Shown: positions 34,964-45,517, counted from the first letter of the stretch. The stretch is 64,000 bases of DNA from Colwellia polaris (GCF_002104515.1 NZ_NBOE01000015.1:24959-88958), one strand, 5' to 3'. The notes: generated by a model not told the origin, from the letters alone. A program made the numbers and translations.

Positions 34964-37900
34964 TTAAACGAGTGTTGGCTTAGTTGGGCCAGCTGAGTTT
35001 CTGCTAGAAACATTAGCAACAAGCGCCGTTTTACCTGATGTTACATGGCTTGTTCTATTTTCTGCAGCAACAAAGTCACGCGGAATAACGCCACTAGAAG
35101 TTACGGTTTCAGGCTTTGTCATAGGTGCTGAAGCCTTACCGGCAGGTTTATTTGCTGAAGCCTTAACTTGGCGTTTAATATTTTTAACTTTAGCACGTAT
35201 TTTTTTCGGCTTCTCATCAACAGTCGCAGGTTTCTCAACAACAACCTCAGGTTCTACTTTTGCTGAATCTTCAACTTTAGTTTCATCAGAGCTTACTTCT
35301 ACAGTCGTTGGTTGTTCAGCTACCGCTTCGGTTGTAGTGTCTACTGTATTATTATCTGTAACAGTTGCTTGAGCTTTAGTTTCACTAGTAACTGATAGAT
35401 TTTCTTCAGAAATAACTGTTTCTGCTGAAGTAGTAACTTCTTCTGCAGGTGTTACTGCTTTTACTGTAGCTGCTTCAGCTTTAGTCTCTTCAGCTTTAGT
35501 CTCTTCAGCTTTCGCTTCCTCGACTTTAGCTTCTGCAATATTAGGTTCGTCAAAAGGTAAGTTTTGTTGAACTTCATTTTTAGGGTCATTAATAACGTCA
35601 GTTAGTGCATCAGCTTGAACTTTTTGGACTTGTTCAACTGTTGGTGCAGATTCAGTAACATCTTGATTACTGTTAACGTCAGCTTTACTAGTTGCAGAAT
35701 TGTTAGCTGATGCGACTTCTTGCTCAGGGTAACGTGCAGTAACTGGATCTTCAGAAATCTCACTGCCATCTTTAGCTTCGGCGTTTTGTCTGCGACGTTG
35801 TCCGTGAGCACGCATATGGCGAGGTGAGCGTCTGCTTCTAGGGCGTTGCTCATCTTTAGTGTTCGTTGCTGCTTCTACTGCGTTTTTATTAACAGTTGCT
35901 GATGTTTCAGTAGCTGTTGAATTAACAGTGTTTTCTGCAAGTTTAGTATTTTCATTTACCTTAGTTTCGGCTGTATTGGTTTTAACCATTTTAGCTTCAA
36001 CTTTTGCACTCTCAGTAGTTGCACTGACTTTATCATTGCTAGCAACACGAACCTTTTTGCGGTTGTTACGACGTTGACGACGTTCTGCAACTTTTTCCTC
36101 TTTAGGCTTTTGAACACGTTCTTTTTGAGGCTTAGCAGGTGCAGTGTTTACATTACTATTTTTCTTTGCTGTATTCTCAGTAGTTGCAGGTTGATTTTTA
36201 CGTTTGTCGTTGCGATTGTCATTACGATTGTTTCTACGTTGACCTTGGCGGCTACGTTGCGGACGACGTTCATTATTTCTTTTATTGTTGCTTTTTTCTG
36301 GTGCTTTTGGCGCTGGTTTAACTTCTTCTTCACTAGCGAAAAGAGATTTAACCCATTCAACAGCAGCGCTAAGCAAACTTTTCTCAGGAGCTTTTTGTTC
36401 AACAACAGGTGTTGGCTCTGGCTTTTGAGGCGCTTGCTTTGGCGATGACATACCTTGTAATAAAGGTTCGTCGCGTTTACTGACTTCTTTATTGAATTTA
36501 GGCATAACGGCTTCTTCAGGTACGGCTTGTTTAATTGCCATATCGTAGCTAGCTTCTTCAATACCTTCGTCTTTTCTTACCCGGATAACTTCATATTGCG
36601 GTGTTACCATATTTGGGTTAGGAATGATCAAGATTTTCACATTATGATGTTTCTCAACATGAAATACCGAGCGACGTTTTTCATTTAATAAATACGTAGC
36701 AACAGGTACAGGAACTTGCGCTTGTACTTGTTGTGTATTGTCTTTAATGGCTTCTTCTTCCATTAAACGTAACACGGATAATGCTAAAGACTCTACACCA
36801 CGAACATGACCTGTACCGTTACAGCGAGGACATACACCTTGGCTAGTTTCACCAATAGAAGGACGAAGGCGTTGGCGTGACATTTCAAGTAAACCAAAGC
36901 GAGAAATACGACCCAATTGGATACGTGCTCTGTCTTGTTTAACCGCATCACGCATTCTATTTTCAACTTCACGTTGATGACGAACTGGTGTCATATCGAT
37001 AAAATCGATAACCACTAAACCACCTAAATCGCGCAAGCGTAATTGGCGAGCAATTTCTTCTGCGGCTTCTAAGTTGGTATTAAATGCTGTTTCTTCTATA
37101 TCTCCACCTTTCGTTGCACGGGCAGAGTTAATATCAATAGAGGTTAACGCTTCTGTAGGGTCAATAACAATTGAACCACCAGAAGGTAGGCGCACTTCAC
37201 GTTGAAAGGCTGTTTCTATTTGTGTTTCTATTTGGTAATGAGTAAATAGCGGTACGTCATTGTTATACAGTTTAACTTTACTTAAAAAGTCAGGACGAAC
37301 AATTTCAATATGCTTTTTAACGCTTTCAAAGATTTTCGGGCGATCAATCAAGACTTCACCAATATCACGACGTAAATAATCGCGAATAGCACGTAAAATA
37401 ACGTTAGTTTCTTGATGAATTAAAAATGGCGCAGGGCGACTAGCAGCTGCTTCTGAAATTGCATTCCAATGATGAGTTAAAACGTTTAAATCCCATTCAA
37501 GCTCTTCATATTCTTTGCCCACACCAGCGGTACGAACAATTAAGCCCATGCCTTTAGGAAGTGTAAGTTTGCTTAATGATGCTTTAAGGTCGGTACGTTC
37601 ATCACCTTCGATACGGCGAGAAATACCACCAGCACGAGGGTTATTTGGCATAAGTACCAAATAGCTACCGGCAAGGCTGATAAAGGTCGTTAACGCTGCG
37701 CCTTTTTGGCCACGCTCTTCTTTATCAATTTGTACAATAACTTCTTGGCCTTCACGTAGTACTTCTTTGATATTAGGACGGCCTTGAAAGCTGTATCCTT
37801 TAGGGAAGTATTCACGAGCGATTTCTTTCATTGGTAAGAAACCGTGGCGGTCTGCACCGTAATCAACAAACGCAGCTTCTAAAGAAGGTTCTATACGGGT

Positions 37901-38038
37901 GATTTTAGCTTTATAAATATTTGATTTTTTTTGTTCGTGACCAGGACTTTCGATATCTAAATCGTAAAGTTGTTGACCATCGACAAGTGCTACACGCAAT
38001 TCTTCAGATTGTGTAGCATTAATTAACATACGTTTCAT
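34964..38038 (-). CDS. rne: Ribonuclease E
   Basis: 1024 aa. N-terminal catalytic half: S1 domain (about 35-120, [23 protein letters not shown]), RNase H/DNase I-like domain with catalytic Asp in [10 protein letters not shown] and LVVIDFIDM, and the zinc-link CPRCNGTG (about 404). The low-complexity C-terminal half has arginine-rich stretches ([16 protein letters not shown]) and acidic [11 protein letters not shown] repeats, and near the end ASAPMTKP, like the E. coli PNPase-binding end. It is thus a full-length degradosome scaffold. No Shine-Dalgarno precedes the ATG; a hairpin does. Confidence 0.97.
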   Translation of the reverse strand: MKRMLINATQSEELRVALVDGQQLYDLDIESPGHEQKKSNIYKAKITRIEPSLEAAFVDYGADRHGFLPMKEIAREYFPKGYSFQGRPNIKEVLREGQEVIVQIDKEERGQKGAALTTFISLAGSYLVLMPNNPRAGGISRRIEGDERTDLKASLSKLTLPKGMGLIVRTAGVGKEYEELEWDLNVLTHHWNAISEAAASRPAPFLIHQETNVILRAIRDYLRRDIGEVLIDRPKIFESVKKHIEIVRPDFLSKVKLYNNDVPLFTHYQIETQIETAFQREVRLPSGGSIVIDPTEALTSIDINSARATKGGDIEETAFNTNLEAAEEIARQLRLRDLGGLVVIDFIDMTPVRHQREVENRMRDAVKQDRARIQLGRISRFGLLEMSRQRLRPSIGETSQGVCPRCNGTGHVRGVESLALSVLRLMEEEAIKDNTQQVQAQVPVPVATYLLNEKRRSVFHVEKHHNVKILIIPNPNMVTPQYEVIRVRKDEGIEEASYDMAIKQAVPEEAVMPKFNKEVSKRDEPLLQGMSSPKQAPQKPEPTPVVEQKAPEKSLLSAAVEWVKSLFASEEEVKPAPKAPEKSNNKRNNERRPQRSRQGQRRNNRNDNRNDKRKNQPATTENTAKKNSNVNTAPAKPQKERVQKPKEEKVAERRQRRNNRKKVRVASNDKVSATTESAKVEAKMVKTNTAETKVNENTKLAENTVNSTATETSATVNKNAVEAATNTKDEQRPRSRRSPRHMRAHGQRRRQNAEAKDGSEISEDPVTARYPEQEVASANNSATSKADVNSNQDVTESAPTVEQVQKVQADALTDVINDPKNEVQQNLPFDEPNIAEAKVEEAKAEETKAEETKAEAATVKAVTPAEEVTTSAETVISEENLSVTSETKAQATVTDNNTVDTTTEAVAEQPTTVEVSSDETKVEDSAKVEPEVVVEKPATVDEKPKKIRAKVKNIKRQVKASANKPAGKASAPMTKPETVTSSGVIPRDFVAAENRTSHVTSGKTALVANVSSRNSAGPTKPTLV

Positions 38039-38044
38039 AGTTTG

Positions 38045-38065
38045 TGTGACTCATTTTTAGTCACA
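38045..38065 (-). promoter_or_regulatory. Hairpin immediately before the rne start codon
   Basis: On the rne strand TGTGACT - 7-nt loop - AGTCACA, a perfect 7-bp stem, ends 6 nt before the ATG. A hairpin in the position of the ribosome binding site suggests translational or cleavage-based autoregulation, as is known for E. coli rne. Confidence 0.55.
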
Positions 38066-38673
38066 ACACACCATTGCTTAGAACACAAAGTCATCTATCG
38101 CTATGGTAACAGCAACTTGTCAGCCTCACGGGTGTCAATCTTACTACGCCATATTACGCAGCAAGCTGTTAAAAATTCTGATTGTTTTAATAACTGAGAT
38201 GATAAACACCACAGTAAAATTGATTCTTTATGTGCCCAGCCTGTGTGCTGTGCGCAACAGAAAAAAGTGCCTCGTTAATGTTAGTTCGATATTTTTATCG
38301 TGTTTTCTAATGTTTAACGATTGGAAATGTGACTTATTTTTCTGTTTAATTACATAATTGCTTTATTGCGCGGGACAATATGTTTATGTGTTGTTATTGA
38401 CAAGTTACACGCGTCAAATTCACAATAGGCCTTACTTTTAGTATCTCGACAATGAAGTTTTATAACATTATCTAACACTAATGTGGCCGCATATTTGCCT
38501 CTTACGTCTCGCTTAAAGCATCCTTTTTACTTGTTACGGCTTAAATATAGCGGTAACCATCCTATTATCACACTTTATTTATAGATAAGGCAATAAAATC
38601 CTCGTTTAAATTGCCTGTAATTAGAAAAAAACATGTTAAACTGCGTAGCATTATGGTTCTTAGTAAAACAGAT
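38066..38673. other. Long rne leader and rluC promoter region
   Basis: About 600 bp without a convincing gene. It carries the long rne 5' leader on the minus strand and the rluC promoter on the plus strand. An 84-codon plus-strand frame (38103-38357) has a cysteine-rich, unfamily-like sequence and no ribosome binding site. Confidence 0.55.
38375..38403 (-). promoter_or_regulatory. Candidate rne promoter
   Basis: Minus strand: TTGTCA (38403-38398), 17-bp spacer, TATTGT (38380-38375), then CCCGCGC. It would give a leader of about 330 nt, close to the long leader known for E. coli rne. Confidence 0.45.
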
Positions 38674-39642
38674 ATGACAGACAGCCCAAAACCCCAAGTT
38701 AGATTTATTACTGTAGACAGCGAAGATGCCGGTCAACGCATTGACAACTTTTTAGTAAAAACCCTCAAAGGTGTGCCAAAGAGCATGCTTTATCGTTTAT
38801 TGCGTAAAGGCGAAATACGGGTGAACAAAAAGCGCACTAAGCCTGAATATAAGCTTGTTGATGAAGATATTATTCGTGTTGCACCCATTCGTGTTTCTGA
38901 AAATACCAATACAGTATCTACGCAACTAAATGTTGTGGCTAATTTAGAAAAACAGATATTGTTTGAAGATGAACGTTTAATTGTAATTAACAAACCTTCA
39001 GGTATGGCAGTTCATGGTGGCAGTGGTTTAAGTTTTGGTTTAATTGAAGCTTTAAGAGCATTACGACCTGATGCGCGTATGCTTGAACTTGTACATCGAC
39101 TGGATAGAGATACTTCTGGTTGTTTAGTTGTAGCAAAGAAGCGTTCAGCATTACGACATTTACATGAACAATTGAGAAATAAAACGGTACAAAAGTTCTA
39201 TCACGCCTTAGTTAAAGGTCGCTGGTCAACTAAATTAACCCGTGTTACTGAAAGCTTAAAGAAAAATGACTTAAAATCAGGCGAACGAGTTGTTGTTGTA
39301 GACAACATCAACGGTAAAGAGTCTGAAACCCGCTTTAAAGTTCTTCAGCATTACAAAAATGCCACGCTTGTAAGAGCTTTCCCTGTAACAGGGCGTACAC
39401 ATCAAATTCGTGTTCATTGTCAAACTAAAGGGCATTCTATTGCCTGTGATGCAAAGTATGGTCATGAGGATTTTGATGTAGAAATGAAAAGCCTTGGTTT
39501 AAAACGTTTATTCTTACATGCGGCTAGTATTGAATTTACTCATCCATTGAGTAATGAACGAATAAAAGTGGAAGCGCCTTTAGAGCCATCATTGGAAAAA
39601 TTATTAAAAAAATTAACTAAAGCAGATGTCCACTCAACGTAA
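38674..39642 (+). CDS. rluC: 23S rRNA pseudouridine synthase RluC
   Basis: 322 aa from ATG 38674. N-terminal S4 RNA-binding domain (QRIDNFLVKTLKGVPKSMLYRLLRKGEIRVNKKR). Catalytic motif HRLDRDTSGCLVVAKK with the essential Asp, and the RTHQIRVH block. Other in-frame starts (38653 ATG, 38611 TTG) are possible; the family usually begins a few residues before QVRFITVD, which favours 38674 or 38653. Divergent from rne, as in E. coli. Confidence 0.95.
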   Translation: MTDSPKPQVRFITVDSEDAGQRIDNFLVKTLKGVPKSMLYRLLRKGEIRVNKKRTKPEYKLVDEDIIRVAPIRVSENTNTVSTQLNVVANLEKQILFEDERLIVINKPSGMAVHGGSGLSFGLIEALRALRPDARMLELVHRLDRDTSGCLVVAKKRSALRHLHEQLRNKTVQKFYHALVKGRWSTKLTRVTESLKKNDLKSGERVVVVDNINGKESETRFKVLQHYKNATLVRAFPVTGRTHQIRVHCQTKGHSIACDAKYGHEDFDVEMKSLGLKRLFLHAASIEFTHPLSNERIKVEAPLEPSLEKLLKKLTKADVHST

Positions 39643-39702
39643 GCGTGTTTAATTTATAAAATTTAACATGCGGCATAACTTATTTATACCGCGTGAAAAC
39701 AA

Positions 39703-39754
39703 AAAAAAGCTCAGTCATTGGATTTTTATATTATCCATTGACTGAGCTTTTTTT
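39703..39754. terminator. Bidirectional terminator between rluC and the CBS gene
   Basis: Long stem AGCTCAGTCATTGGAT / ATCCATTGACTGAGCT (one mismatch) flanked by A8 on the left and T7 on the right. Confidence 0.9.
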
Positions 39755-39796
39755 CTAATATACAACTCAAATGTTGAGAGCGGATATTTTTCTTAG

Positions 39797-40372
39797 TTAC
39801 ATTGAACTTGCTTTTTGATGTACAACGTCATAAATCGAACCAAATGATTGTGCAATATTTAAATCTAAGCTCATATGCAGTTTTCTGGCTATATCACTTG
39901 AAGAAATAACCCCTCGAATATGATGACTTTCTTGGTCTAACACTAAACAATGTCTTAACTGATAGTTTTCTAATGTTGAAACAACATCACTTACCGAAGC
40001 ACTTAACAGTTCACTGTAATCAAAAGCGTGAAAATCAGATTTTGGGATCATTAAATCTTTTACTAAAATATCTTCACGCTTGATGCCTTTAGATAACTTG
40101 GCAACAATGTGCTGCTCTGATAATTCATTAGTACTAATGATGCCAATAAAGTCGTTATCCTGAGATACTACAATATTCATTCTAACGTGTGTTTTTAACA
40201 TTAACTCTAACGCGGTTACTGCTTGAGTATCTCCCTCGATCATCAATGCCTTGTGATCTTTAAAATCTGTAAATATTTTTACTGCAGGTGATGCTAAATT
40301 AATTTCCTCAAACTGTTCGGGGGTAATAATATTGTCAGTTGCTGCTAGGTTAACTAAGTGTAATTTTTTCAT
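39797..40372 (-). CDS. CBS-domain protein
   Basis: 191 aa made of two CBS modules (about 45-110 and 115-180; VSDVVSTLENYQLRHCLVLDQE and VRGVISSSDIA-type endings). GAGG precedes the ATG. No attached enzyme or channel domain, so it is a stand-alone adenosine-nucleotide-sensing module at best. No operon partner visible. Confidence 0.85.
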   Translation of the reverse strand: MKKLHLVNLAATDNIITPEQFEEINLASPAVKIFTDFKDHKALMIEGDTQAVTALELMLKTHVRMNIVVSQDNDFIGIISTNELSEQHIVAKLSKGIKREDILVKDLMIPKSDFHAFDYSELLSASVSDVVSTLENYQLRHCLVLDQESHHIRGVISSSDIARKLHMSLDLNIAQSFGSIYDVVHQKASSM

Positions 40373-40627
40373 AACGACCTCAAAACTTCTAAAAGCATAT
40401 GTTGTTAAAGAGAATAGAAATATGCTTTTTAAAAACTAAATTTTATTTACTCATCAAATAATGATTTATATTTTTCATCACTTGGACTTTTACTCATCAA
40501 TAACTTATTAAGCGCCATCGCTGCTTTTATTTACGCACAAGGCTAGTTACTGAGATATGTTATTACCTAAAATTAAACTTGTTTTGCTATTAGATAGCGT
40601 AAACAACGTTATGTTATTGGGTAATTT

Positions 40628-40909
40628 TTATGAGCAAGTAAATTTTGGTGGAGCTCTAGATTGAAAGTTTTGAAAGGTGGGGCGTTTAATATCAGGATTT
40701 GAGTACTGTAAGCTGGCTTGACTATATAAAAAGGGCTGAACGATAATTTCGATGAATAAAGCTGAGTTATCAAAATCATCATTAATGATATTTTCAGATT
40801 CTACTATAGTAGGTACATTAAAACTTGCATCACTTAACGATACTGTCTCTATCGCATTTGCTGACGCAGATGCAATGACTATCGATAAAATGAAAAACAG
40901 TTTAAACAT
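40628..40909 (-). CDS. Small secreted protein, unknown
   Basis: 93 aa with a clear signal peptide (MFKLFFILSIVIASASANA, cleavage after ANA). The mature part is about 74 residues of no known family, ending in a Cys. The ribosome binding site is weak (GAG). A plus-strand frame in the same DNA lacks features. Probably real because the signal peptide is unlikely by chance, but there is no family support. Confidence 0.5.
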   Translation of the reverse strand: MFKLFFILSIVIASASANAIETVSLSDASFNVPTIVESENIINDDFDNSALFIEIIVQPFLYSQASLQYSNPDIKRPTFQNFQSRAPPKFTCS

Positions 40910-41105
40910 GTTGAATACTCTAAAAAGGATTAATTAATTGTCTTCAATGATTGTTATGGAGCGAAATATTAGTAATTCAAGTGAAAAGTAATAAATATAA
41001 AAATGAATTTTAAATTTATTACTTTTCGAAAATAAATTATTTTAATGATTAAACGCTAAATTAGCTGTAAAGACAAATTAGAGTAGGAAACCTGTCTTAT
41101 ATTAT

Positions 41106-41696
41106 TTATGCTTGTTCAGCGAGTACATCAACGCCATGTTGTTTTAGTAATTCGACAAGTTTGATTAAAGGTAAGCCAATCAAGCTATTTGGATCGTCAC
41201 CCTCGAGCTTTTTAAATAAACAAATACCTAAACCTTCACTTTTAAAGCTACCGGCACAATTATAGGGTTTTTCAGCGTGTAAATAATTTTCAATGTCGCT
41301 AAGTGATAATTCATTAAAGTGAACTAAGAAAGGTTCTATTAATGCTGTTGTAAAGTCTAAACCGCTATCATAAACACATAAGCCTGTATAAAAGGCCACA
41401 GTTTTGTTGCTGAACTTTTGTAATTGTTTAACGCCATTTTCAAATGTGTGGGGTTTTCCTAAAATTTCGCCATCGCACATCGCTACTTGATCAGAGCCTA
41501 TAATTAATGCATCTGGGTATTCGTTTGCCACGGCTTTTGCTTTTTCAATAGCTAAACGCTGAACTAACGCAACTGGCGTTTCATTTTCTAATGCTGTTTC
41601 GTCTACATTGGGTTTTGCACAGGTAAAGGGAATGTTGAGTTTAGCTAAAATTTCTTTACGAAAAGGGGATGTGGAGCCTAAAACAAGTTTTTTCAT
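41106..41696 (-). CDS. Maf-like nucleotide pyrophosphatase (YceF type)
   Basis: 196 aa from ATG 41696 (GAGTG upstream; a GTG three codons earlier is less likely). Opening LVLGSTSPFRKEILAKLNIPF, catalytic GSDQVAMCDGEILGKPH, and the E-x-Y-N-C-A-G-S-F block. Maf/YceF proteins remove modified or methylated NTPs such as m7GTP. It is divergent from yceD, the conserved neighbour in gammaproteobacteria. Confidence 0.92.
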   Translation of the reverse strand: MKKLVLGSTSPFRKEILAKLNIPFTCAKPNVDETALENETPVALVQRLAIEKAKAVANEYPDALIIGSDQVAMCDGEILGKPHTFENGVKQLQKFSNKTVAFYTGLCVYDSGLDFTTALIEPFLVHFNELSLSDIENYLHAEKPYNCAGSFKSEGLGICLFKKLEGDDPNSLIGLPLIKLVELLKQHGVDVLAEQA

Positions 41697-41815
41697 TAAT
41701 ATCACTCAAAATATAATCAGATTATTGTTAATATATGGACTATCTTGAGTTTTTAAACAAATTTAGCTATTTTTCTTTTGACACAGGCCGATAGGCACTT
41801 TATTATGCGCGCCTT

Positions 41816-42328
41816 ATGAAGAATCTTAAACTCCCGATAACGATAGACCCATCTAGAAGCGCACAGCGAAAGTTAGTGTGTGAAGGATACTTTGAAGTAT
41901 CTGGGATGAATAGATTGCTTGCTGTGTGTGATGCACAAAGTGAGCAAGTACAAGTGAGTGCTAATTTTAGTGTGGATGAAGTGGGTTTGGTAGTAATATC
42001 AGGCAGCTCATCGGCAACGGTTGCATTAACTTGTCAGCGATGTACTGAAGAGTTTGATTTGGTATTAGAAGTAGATTTTACTTTTAGTCCAGTGAAAAAC
42101 GCTGAAGCCGCAGCGGAGTTGCCGTCATATTATGACGCAATTGAATTAGATGAAAATGGTGAAGTTAACTTGCGAGAGTTAGTAGAAGATGAGTTTTTAC
42201 TCGAGATTCCACTAATTCCAAGGCATCCAATTAAAGATTGTCAAGCTCCATCTGATAGTGTTTGGGGGGAATTGCCTGAAGAGCTAGAAAAACCAAATCC
42301 ATTTGATATATTAAAGAACATTAAATAG
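41816..42328 (+). CDS. yceD: YceD, 23S rRNA accumulation protein (DUF177)
   Basis: 170 aa. DUF177 pattern with C-Q-R-C (LTCQRCTEEF near 78) and the C-terminal acidic region ELVEDEFLLEIPLIPRH. Always next to rpmF; here rpmF follows 36 bp later. Needed for normal 23S rRNA levels in bacteria and plants. Confidence 0.93.
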   Translation: MKNLKLPITIDPSRSAQRKLVCEGYFEVSGMNRLLAVCDAQSEQVQVSANFSVDEVGLVVISGSSSATVALTCQRCTEEFDLVLEVDFTFSPVKNAEAAAELPSYYDAIELDENGEVNLRELVEDEFLLEIPLIPRHPIKDCQAPSDSVWGELPEELEKPNPFDILKNIK

Positions 42329-42364
42329 TTAAACTTAGCTAATAACCGATTTTAGGAGTAGGCA

Positions 42365-42535
42365 ATGGCAGTTCAAAAGAGCAAAAAGTCTCGTTCAAGA
42401 CGTGGCATGCGCCGTTCACATGACGCAATAACGACAACGCATTTATCAACAGATCCAGTATCTGGTGAAACTCACCGTCGTCACCATGTAACAGCTGATG
42501 GCTTTTACAAAGGTGTTAAAGTAATCAATAAGTAA
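42365..42535 (+). CDS. rpmF: 50S ribosomal protein L32
   Basis: 56 aa: [20 protein letters not shown], then the conserved [10 protein letters not shown] and C-terminal [11 protein letters not shown]. The zinc Cys residues of other L32 proteins are absent, as usual in gammaproteobacteria. TTAGGAG precedes the ATG. Between yceD and plsX in the standard order. Confidence 0.98.
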   Translation: MAVQKSKKSRSRRGMRRSHDAITTTHLSTDPVSGETHRRHHVTADGFYKGVKVINK

Positions 42536-42550
42536 TCTGTAACGATTACC

Positions 42551-43576
42551 TTGATTAATCTAACCATAGCGTTAGATGTTATGGGGGGCGACCAAGGCCC
42601 CCACGTAACACTTCCTGCGGCAATGCTCGCAATAGAAAACCACCCCAATCTGCACTTATTATTATGCGGTGACGAATCTGTCATTGTTGAAACTCTTTCA
42701 AAAAAAAATTATTACCCTCATCCTAGAATAACCGTTGTTCCTACTACTCAAGTTGTTGAGATGGATGACAAACCTATTTTTGCCTTACGCAACAAAAAGC
42801 AATCTTCTATGCGTAAAACACTCGATCTTGTAAATGAAGATCAAGCGCAAGCTTGTGTAAGCGCCGGTAACACGGGGGCACTTTTTTCAATGGCCCACTT
42901 TGTCTTAAAAACCTTACCGGGCGTTGAAAGGCCGGCATTAATCTCTGCATTACCGAGTAATAAATCTGATCAACATGTATTTATGCTGGATTTGGGCGCA
43001 AATGTTTTTTGTGATTCAAGTGTTCTATATCAATTTGCGATTATGGGGTCGGTAATGGCAAAAGAAGTCGATGGTATTGAAAACCCAAAAGTAGCGTTAT
43101 TGAATATGGGCGAGGAAGACAATAAAGGTAGTGATCATATTAAACAAACTGCCAGTTACTTAATGGCAAATGATGATATTAACTATATTGGCTTTATTGA
43201 AGGGAATGATATTTTCACCAATAAAGCGGATGTAATTGTTTGTGATGGCTTTGTGGGTAATGTTGCATTGAAAACGTGTGAAGGTGTGGCAAGAATGGTC
43301 TACACACAATTACAAGAAATCATCAAAAAGCACTTTTTAGCTCAAATAATGGGCAAAATATTGTCTGGCCCCTTAAAAAAACTCTTTAAACCCATGAACC
43401 CCGACCAGTATAACGGTGCAAGTTTGATAGGATTGCGCGGTATTGTGGTGAAAAGTCATGGTAATGCAAATATAACGGCTTTTTATACTGCTATTGTTGA
43501 AGCCATTACTGAGATTGAACGACAAGTACCAACTAAAATTAAAGACAAGCTTGAAAAAAGCTTATGTCATAAATAA
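42551..43576 (+). CDS. plsX: Phosphate acyltransferase PlsX
   Basis: 341 aa from TTG 42551, the position that yields the family opening NLTIALDVMGGDQGPHVTLPAA. It contains SAGNTGALFSMAHF and GFVGNVALKTCEG. It makes acyl-phosphate from acyl-ACP for phospholipid synthesis. 16 bp after rpmF. The usual next gene, fabH, is missing; fabD follows after 123 bp of non-coding DNA. Confidence 0.95.
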   Translation: MINLTIALDVMGGDQGPHVTLPAAMLAIENHPNLHLLLCGDESVIVETLSKKNYYPHPRITVVPTTQVVEMDDKPIFALRNKKQSSMRKTLDLVNEDQAQACVSAGNTGALFSMAHFVLKTLPGVERPALISALPSNKSDQHVFMLDLGANVFCDSSVLYQFAIMGSVMAKEVDGIENPKVALLNMGEEDNKGSDHIKQTASYLMANDDINYIGFIEGNDIFTNKADVIVCDGFVGNVALKTCEGVARMVYTQLQEIIKKHFLAQIMGKILSGPLKKLFKPMNPDQYNGASLIGLRGIVVKSHGNANITAFYTAIVEAITEIERQVPTKIKDKLEKSLCHK

Positions 43577-43699
43577 GTTGCAAGCTCAGTATTATCTAAG
43601 TCAATTATAGGTAAATACAGCTTAAAAAATTACATCGGCATAGATCGGATCATGGTTTATGTTGTTAAAGTGGTAAATCAAATTTAATTAGGTCAAAAA

Positions 43700-44635
43700 A
43701 TGCAAAATAATTTAGCGTTTGTCTTTCCAGGTCAAGGGTCACAATCTTTAGCTATGTTAGCTGATTTTGCGGATCATGAAGTAGTACAAAGTACTTTTTC
43801 TGAAGCATCTGAAGCTTTAGGGTACAACTTATGGCAATTGGTGCAAGATGGTCCGGTTGAAAAGTTAAATCAAACTAACTTTACACAACCCGCGTTATTA
43901 ACGGCAAGTGTTGCAATATGGCGTTTATGGCATGCATCTTCTTCTGCTTCGCCTAAAGTGCTAGCAGGTCATAGTTTAGGTGAATATTCTGCATTAGTTT
44001 GTGCAGGTGTTCTATCACTTGCAGATGCCGTGAAGTTGGTAGAAAAACGAGGCGAATTTATGCAAGCTTCAGTACCAGAAGGTGTGGGAGCAATGGCGGC
44101 TGTTATTGGTTTAGATGATGACATTATTATTAGTGCTTGTGAACAAGCCGCGGATAACGATGTAGTTTCAGCAGTTAACTTTAATTCTCCAGGCCAAGTT
44201 GTTATTGCTGGTCATAAAGATGCAGTAGCTCGTGCAGGTGTTTTATGTAAAGAAGCTGGCGCAAAGCGTGTTCTTCCTTTACCGGTAAGTGTTCCGTCAC
44301 ATTGTGCTTTAATGAAAGATGCAGCCGACAAGTTAGCAGAAGAGTTTAACAATGTTACTTTTAATGTGCCTAACATACCTGTGATCAATAATGTTGACGT
44401 TAAAGCCGAGTCTTCAGTTGATGCAATTAAAGCAGCACTTATTAAACAATTATACAGTCCAGTGCGTTGGACTGAAACTATTCAGTATTTAGCGCAACAA
44501 GGTATTGATACAGCGATTGAAGCAGGGCCAGGTAAAGTATTACAAGGCTTGCTTAAACGCATTGATAAAACCATTAGTTGTCAATCTGTTAACGACAAGA
44601 TATCGTTAACTAAAGCATTAGAATCAGTAGAGTAA
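43700..44635 (+). CDS. fabD: Malonyl-CoA:ACP transacylase FabD
   Basis: 311 aa. FPGQGSQ start motif, nucleophilic Ser in GHSLGEYSAL (about 95), catalytic His in VSVPSHCALM (about 203). Loads malonate onto ACP. Followed 6 bp later by fabG. Confidence 0.97.
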   Translation: MQNNLAFVFPGQGSQSLAMLADFADHEVVQSTFSEASEALGYNLWQLVQDGPVEKLNQTNFTQPALLTASVAIWRLWHASSSASPKVLAGHSLGEYSALVCAGVLSLADAVKLVEKRGEFMQASVPEGVGAMAAVIGLDDDIIISACEQAADNDVVSAVNFNSPGQVVIAGHKDAVARAGVLCKEAGAKRVLPLPVSVPSHCALMKDAADKLAEEFNNVTFNVPNIPVINNVDVKAESSVDAIKAALIKQLYSPVRWTETIQYLAQQGIDTAIEAGPGKVLQGLLKRIDKTISCQSVNDKISLTKALESVE

Positions 44636-44641
44636 AATTAT

Positions 44642-45376
44642 ATGTTTTCATTAGAAGGTAAAGTTATTTTAGTAACAGGTGCCAGTCGTGGTATTGGTAA
44701 AGCTATTGCTTCACAGCTTAAAGCACTTGGTGGTACTGTTATTGGTACGGCAACATCAGAGCATGGTGCGGCTAATATCAGCGATTACTTGGGCGAAGGG
44801 CAAGGTTTAGTGTTAAATGTTACTGACGACGCTTCAATTAGCGCTATGTTTGACTTAATCAAAGAGAAGCATGGCTCGGTTGATGTTTTAGTTAATAATG
44901 CCGGTATTACGCGTGATAATTTAATGATGCGCATGAAAGATGATGAATGGGATGATATTATTGATACCAACCTAACATCAGTATTCAAAATCAGTAAAGC
45001 TGTATTACGTGCGATGATGAAAAAACGCAACGGTCGTATTATTAATATTGGCTCAGTCGTTGGTACTATGGGCAACGCTGGCCAAGTAAACTATGCTACA
45101 GCTAAAGCTGGATTAATTGGTTTTACTAAGTCATTGGCTCGTGAGGTTGCTTCTCGAGGCATTACCGTTAATACTGTTTCACCAGGTTTTATTGATACAG
45201 ACATGACACAAACATTGACTGATGAGCAAAAAGAAGGCATTTTTGCTCAAGTCCCGGCAAACCGTTTAGGTAAGCCCGAAGAAATTGCTAACGCTGTTGC
45301 TTTCTTAGCATCTGATTCTGCAGCGTACATTACGGGCGAAACATTGCACGTAAATGGCGGCATGTACATGGTTTAA
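44642..45376 (+). CDS. fabG: 3-oxoacyl-ACP reductase FabG
   Basis: 244 aa SDR. NADPH loop TGASRGIGKA (about 10-19), NNAG near 86, catalytic Ser in IGSVVG (138) and YATAKAG (Y-x3-K, 151-155). Ends HVNGGMYMV as in E. coli. Middle of the fab operon. Confidence 0.97.
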   Translation: MFSLEGKVILVTGASRGIGKAIASQLKALGGTVIGTATSEHGAANISDYLGEGQGLVLNVTDDASISAMFDLIKEKHGSVDVLVNNAGITRDNLMMRMKDDEWDDIIDTNLTSVFKISKAVLRAMMKKRNGRIINIGSVVGTMGNAGQVNYATAKAGLIGFTKSLAREVASRGITVNTVSPGFIDTDMTQTLTDEQKEGIFAQVPANRLGKPEEIANAVAFLASDSAAYITGETLHVNGGMYMV

Positions 45377-45501
45377 CACAGGTTTGCTTATCGGCTACTC
45401 TTTGTTAAATTTGAATGAATTATAAACAGTTAACAGGTTTGACCAGCAAAAAAGTAAAATTAGAAGCTTGCATGGTTGGCTTTTGACGAATAAACTACAC
45501 A

Positions 45502-45517
45502 CAATATTGAAATATTG
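45502..45517 (+). promoter_or_regulatory. Inverted repeat upstream of acpP
   Basis: CAATATT GA AATATTG, a perfect 16-bp interrupted palindrome, lies about 23 bp before the acpP ATG. TTGACG stands at 45483-45488 as a possible -35. Operator or mRNA leader hairpin; undetermined. Confidence 0.4.

Noticed and set aside
36074..36561. Long frames opposite and beside the rne C-terminal half
   Set aside because: They result from the low-complexity Arg/Glu/Ala-rich coding of rne read in other frames.
38103..38357. 84-codon plus-strand frame in the rne leader
   Set aside because: Odd composition, no ribosome binding site, and the DNA is better explained as rne leader and promoter.
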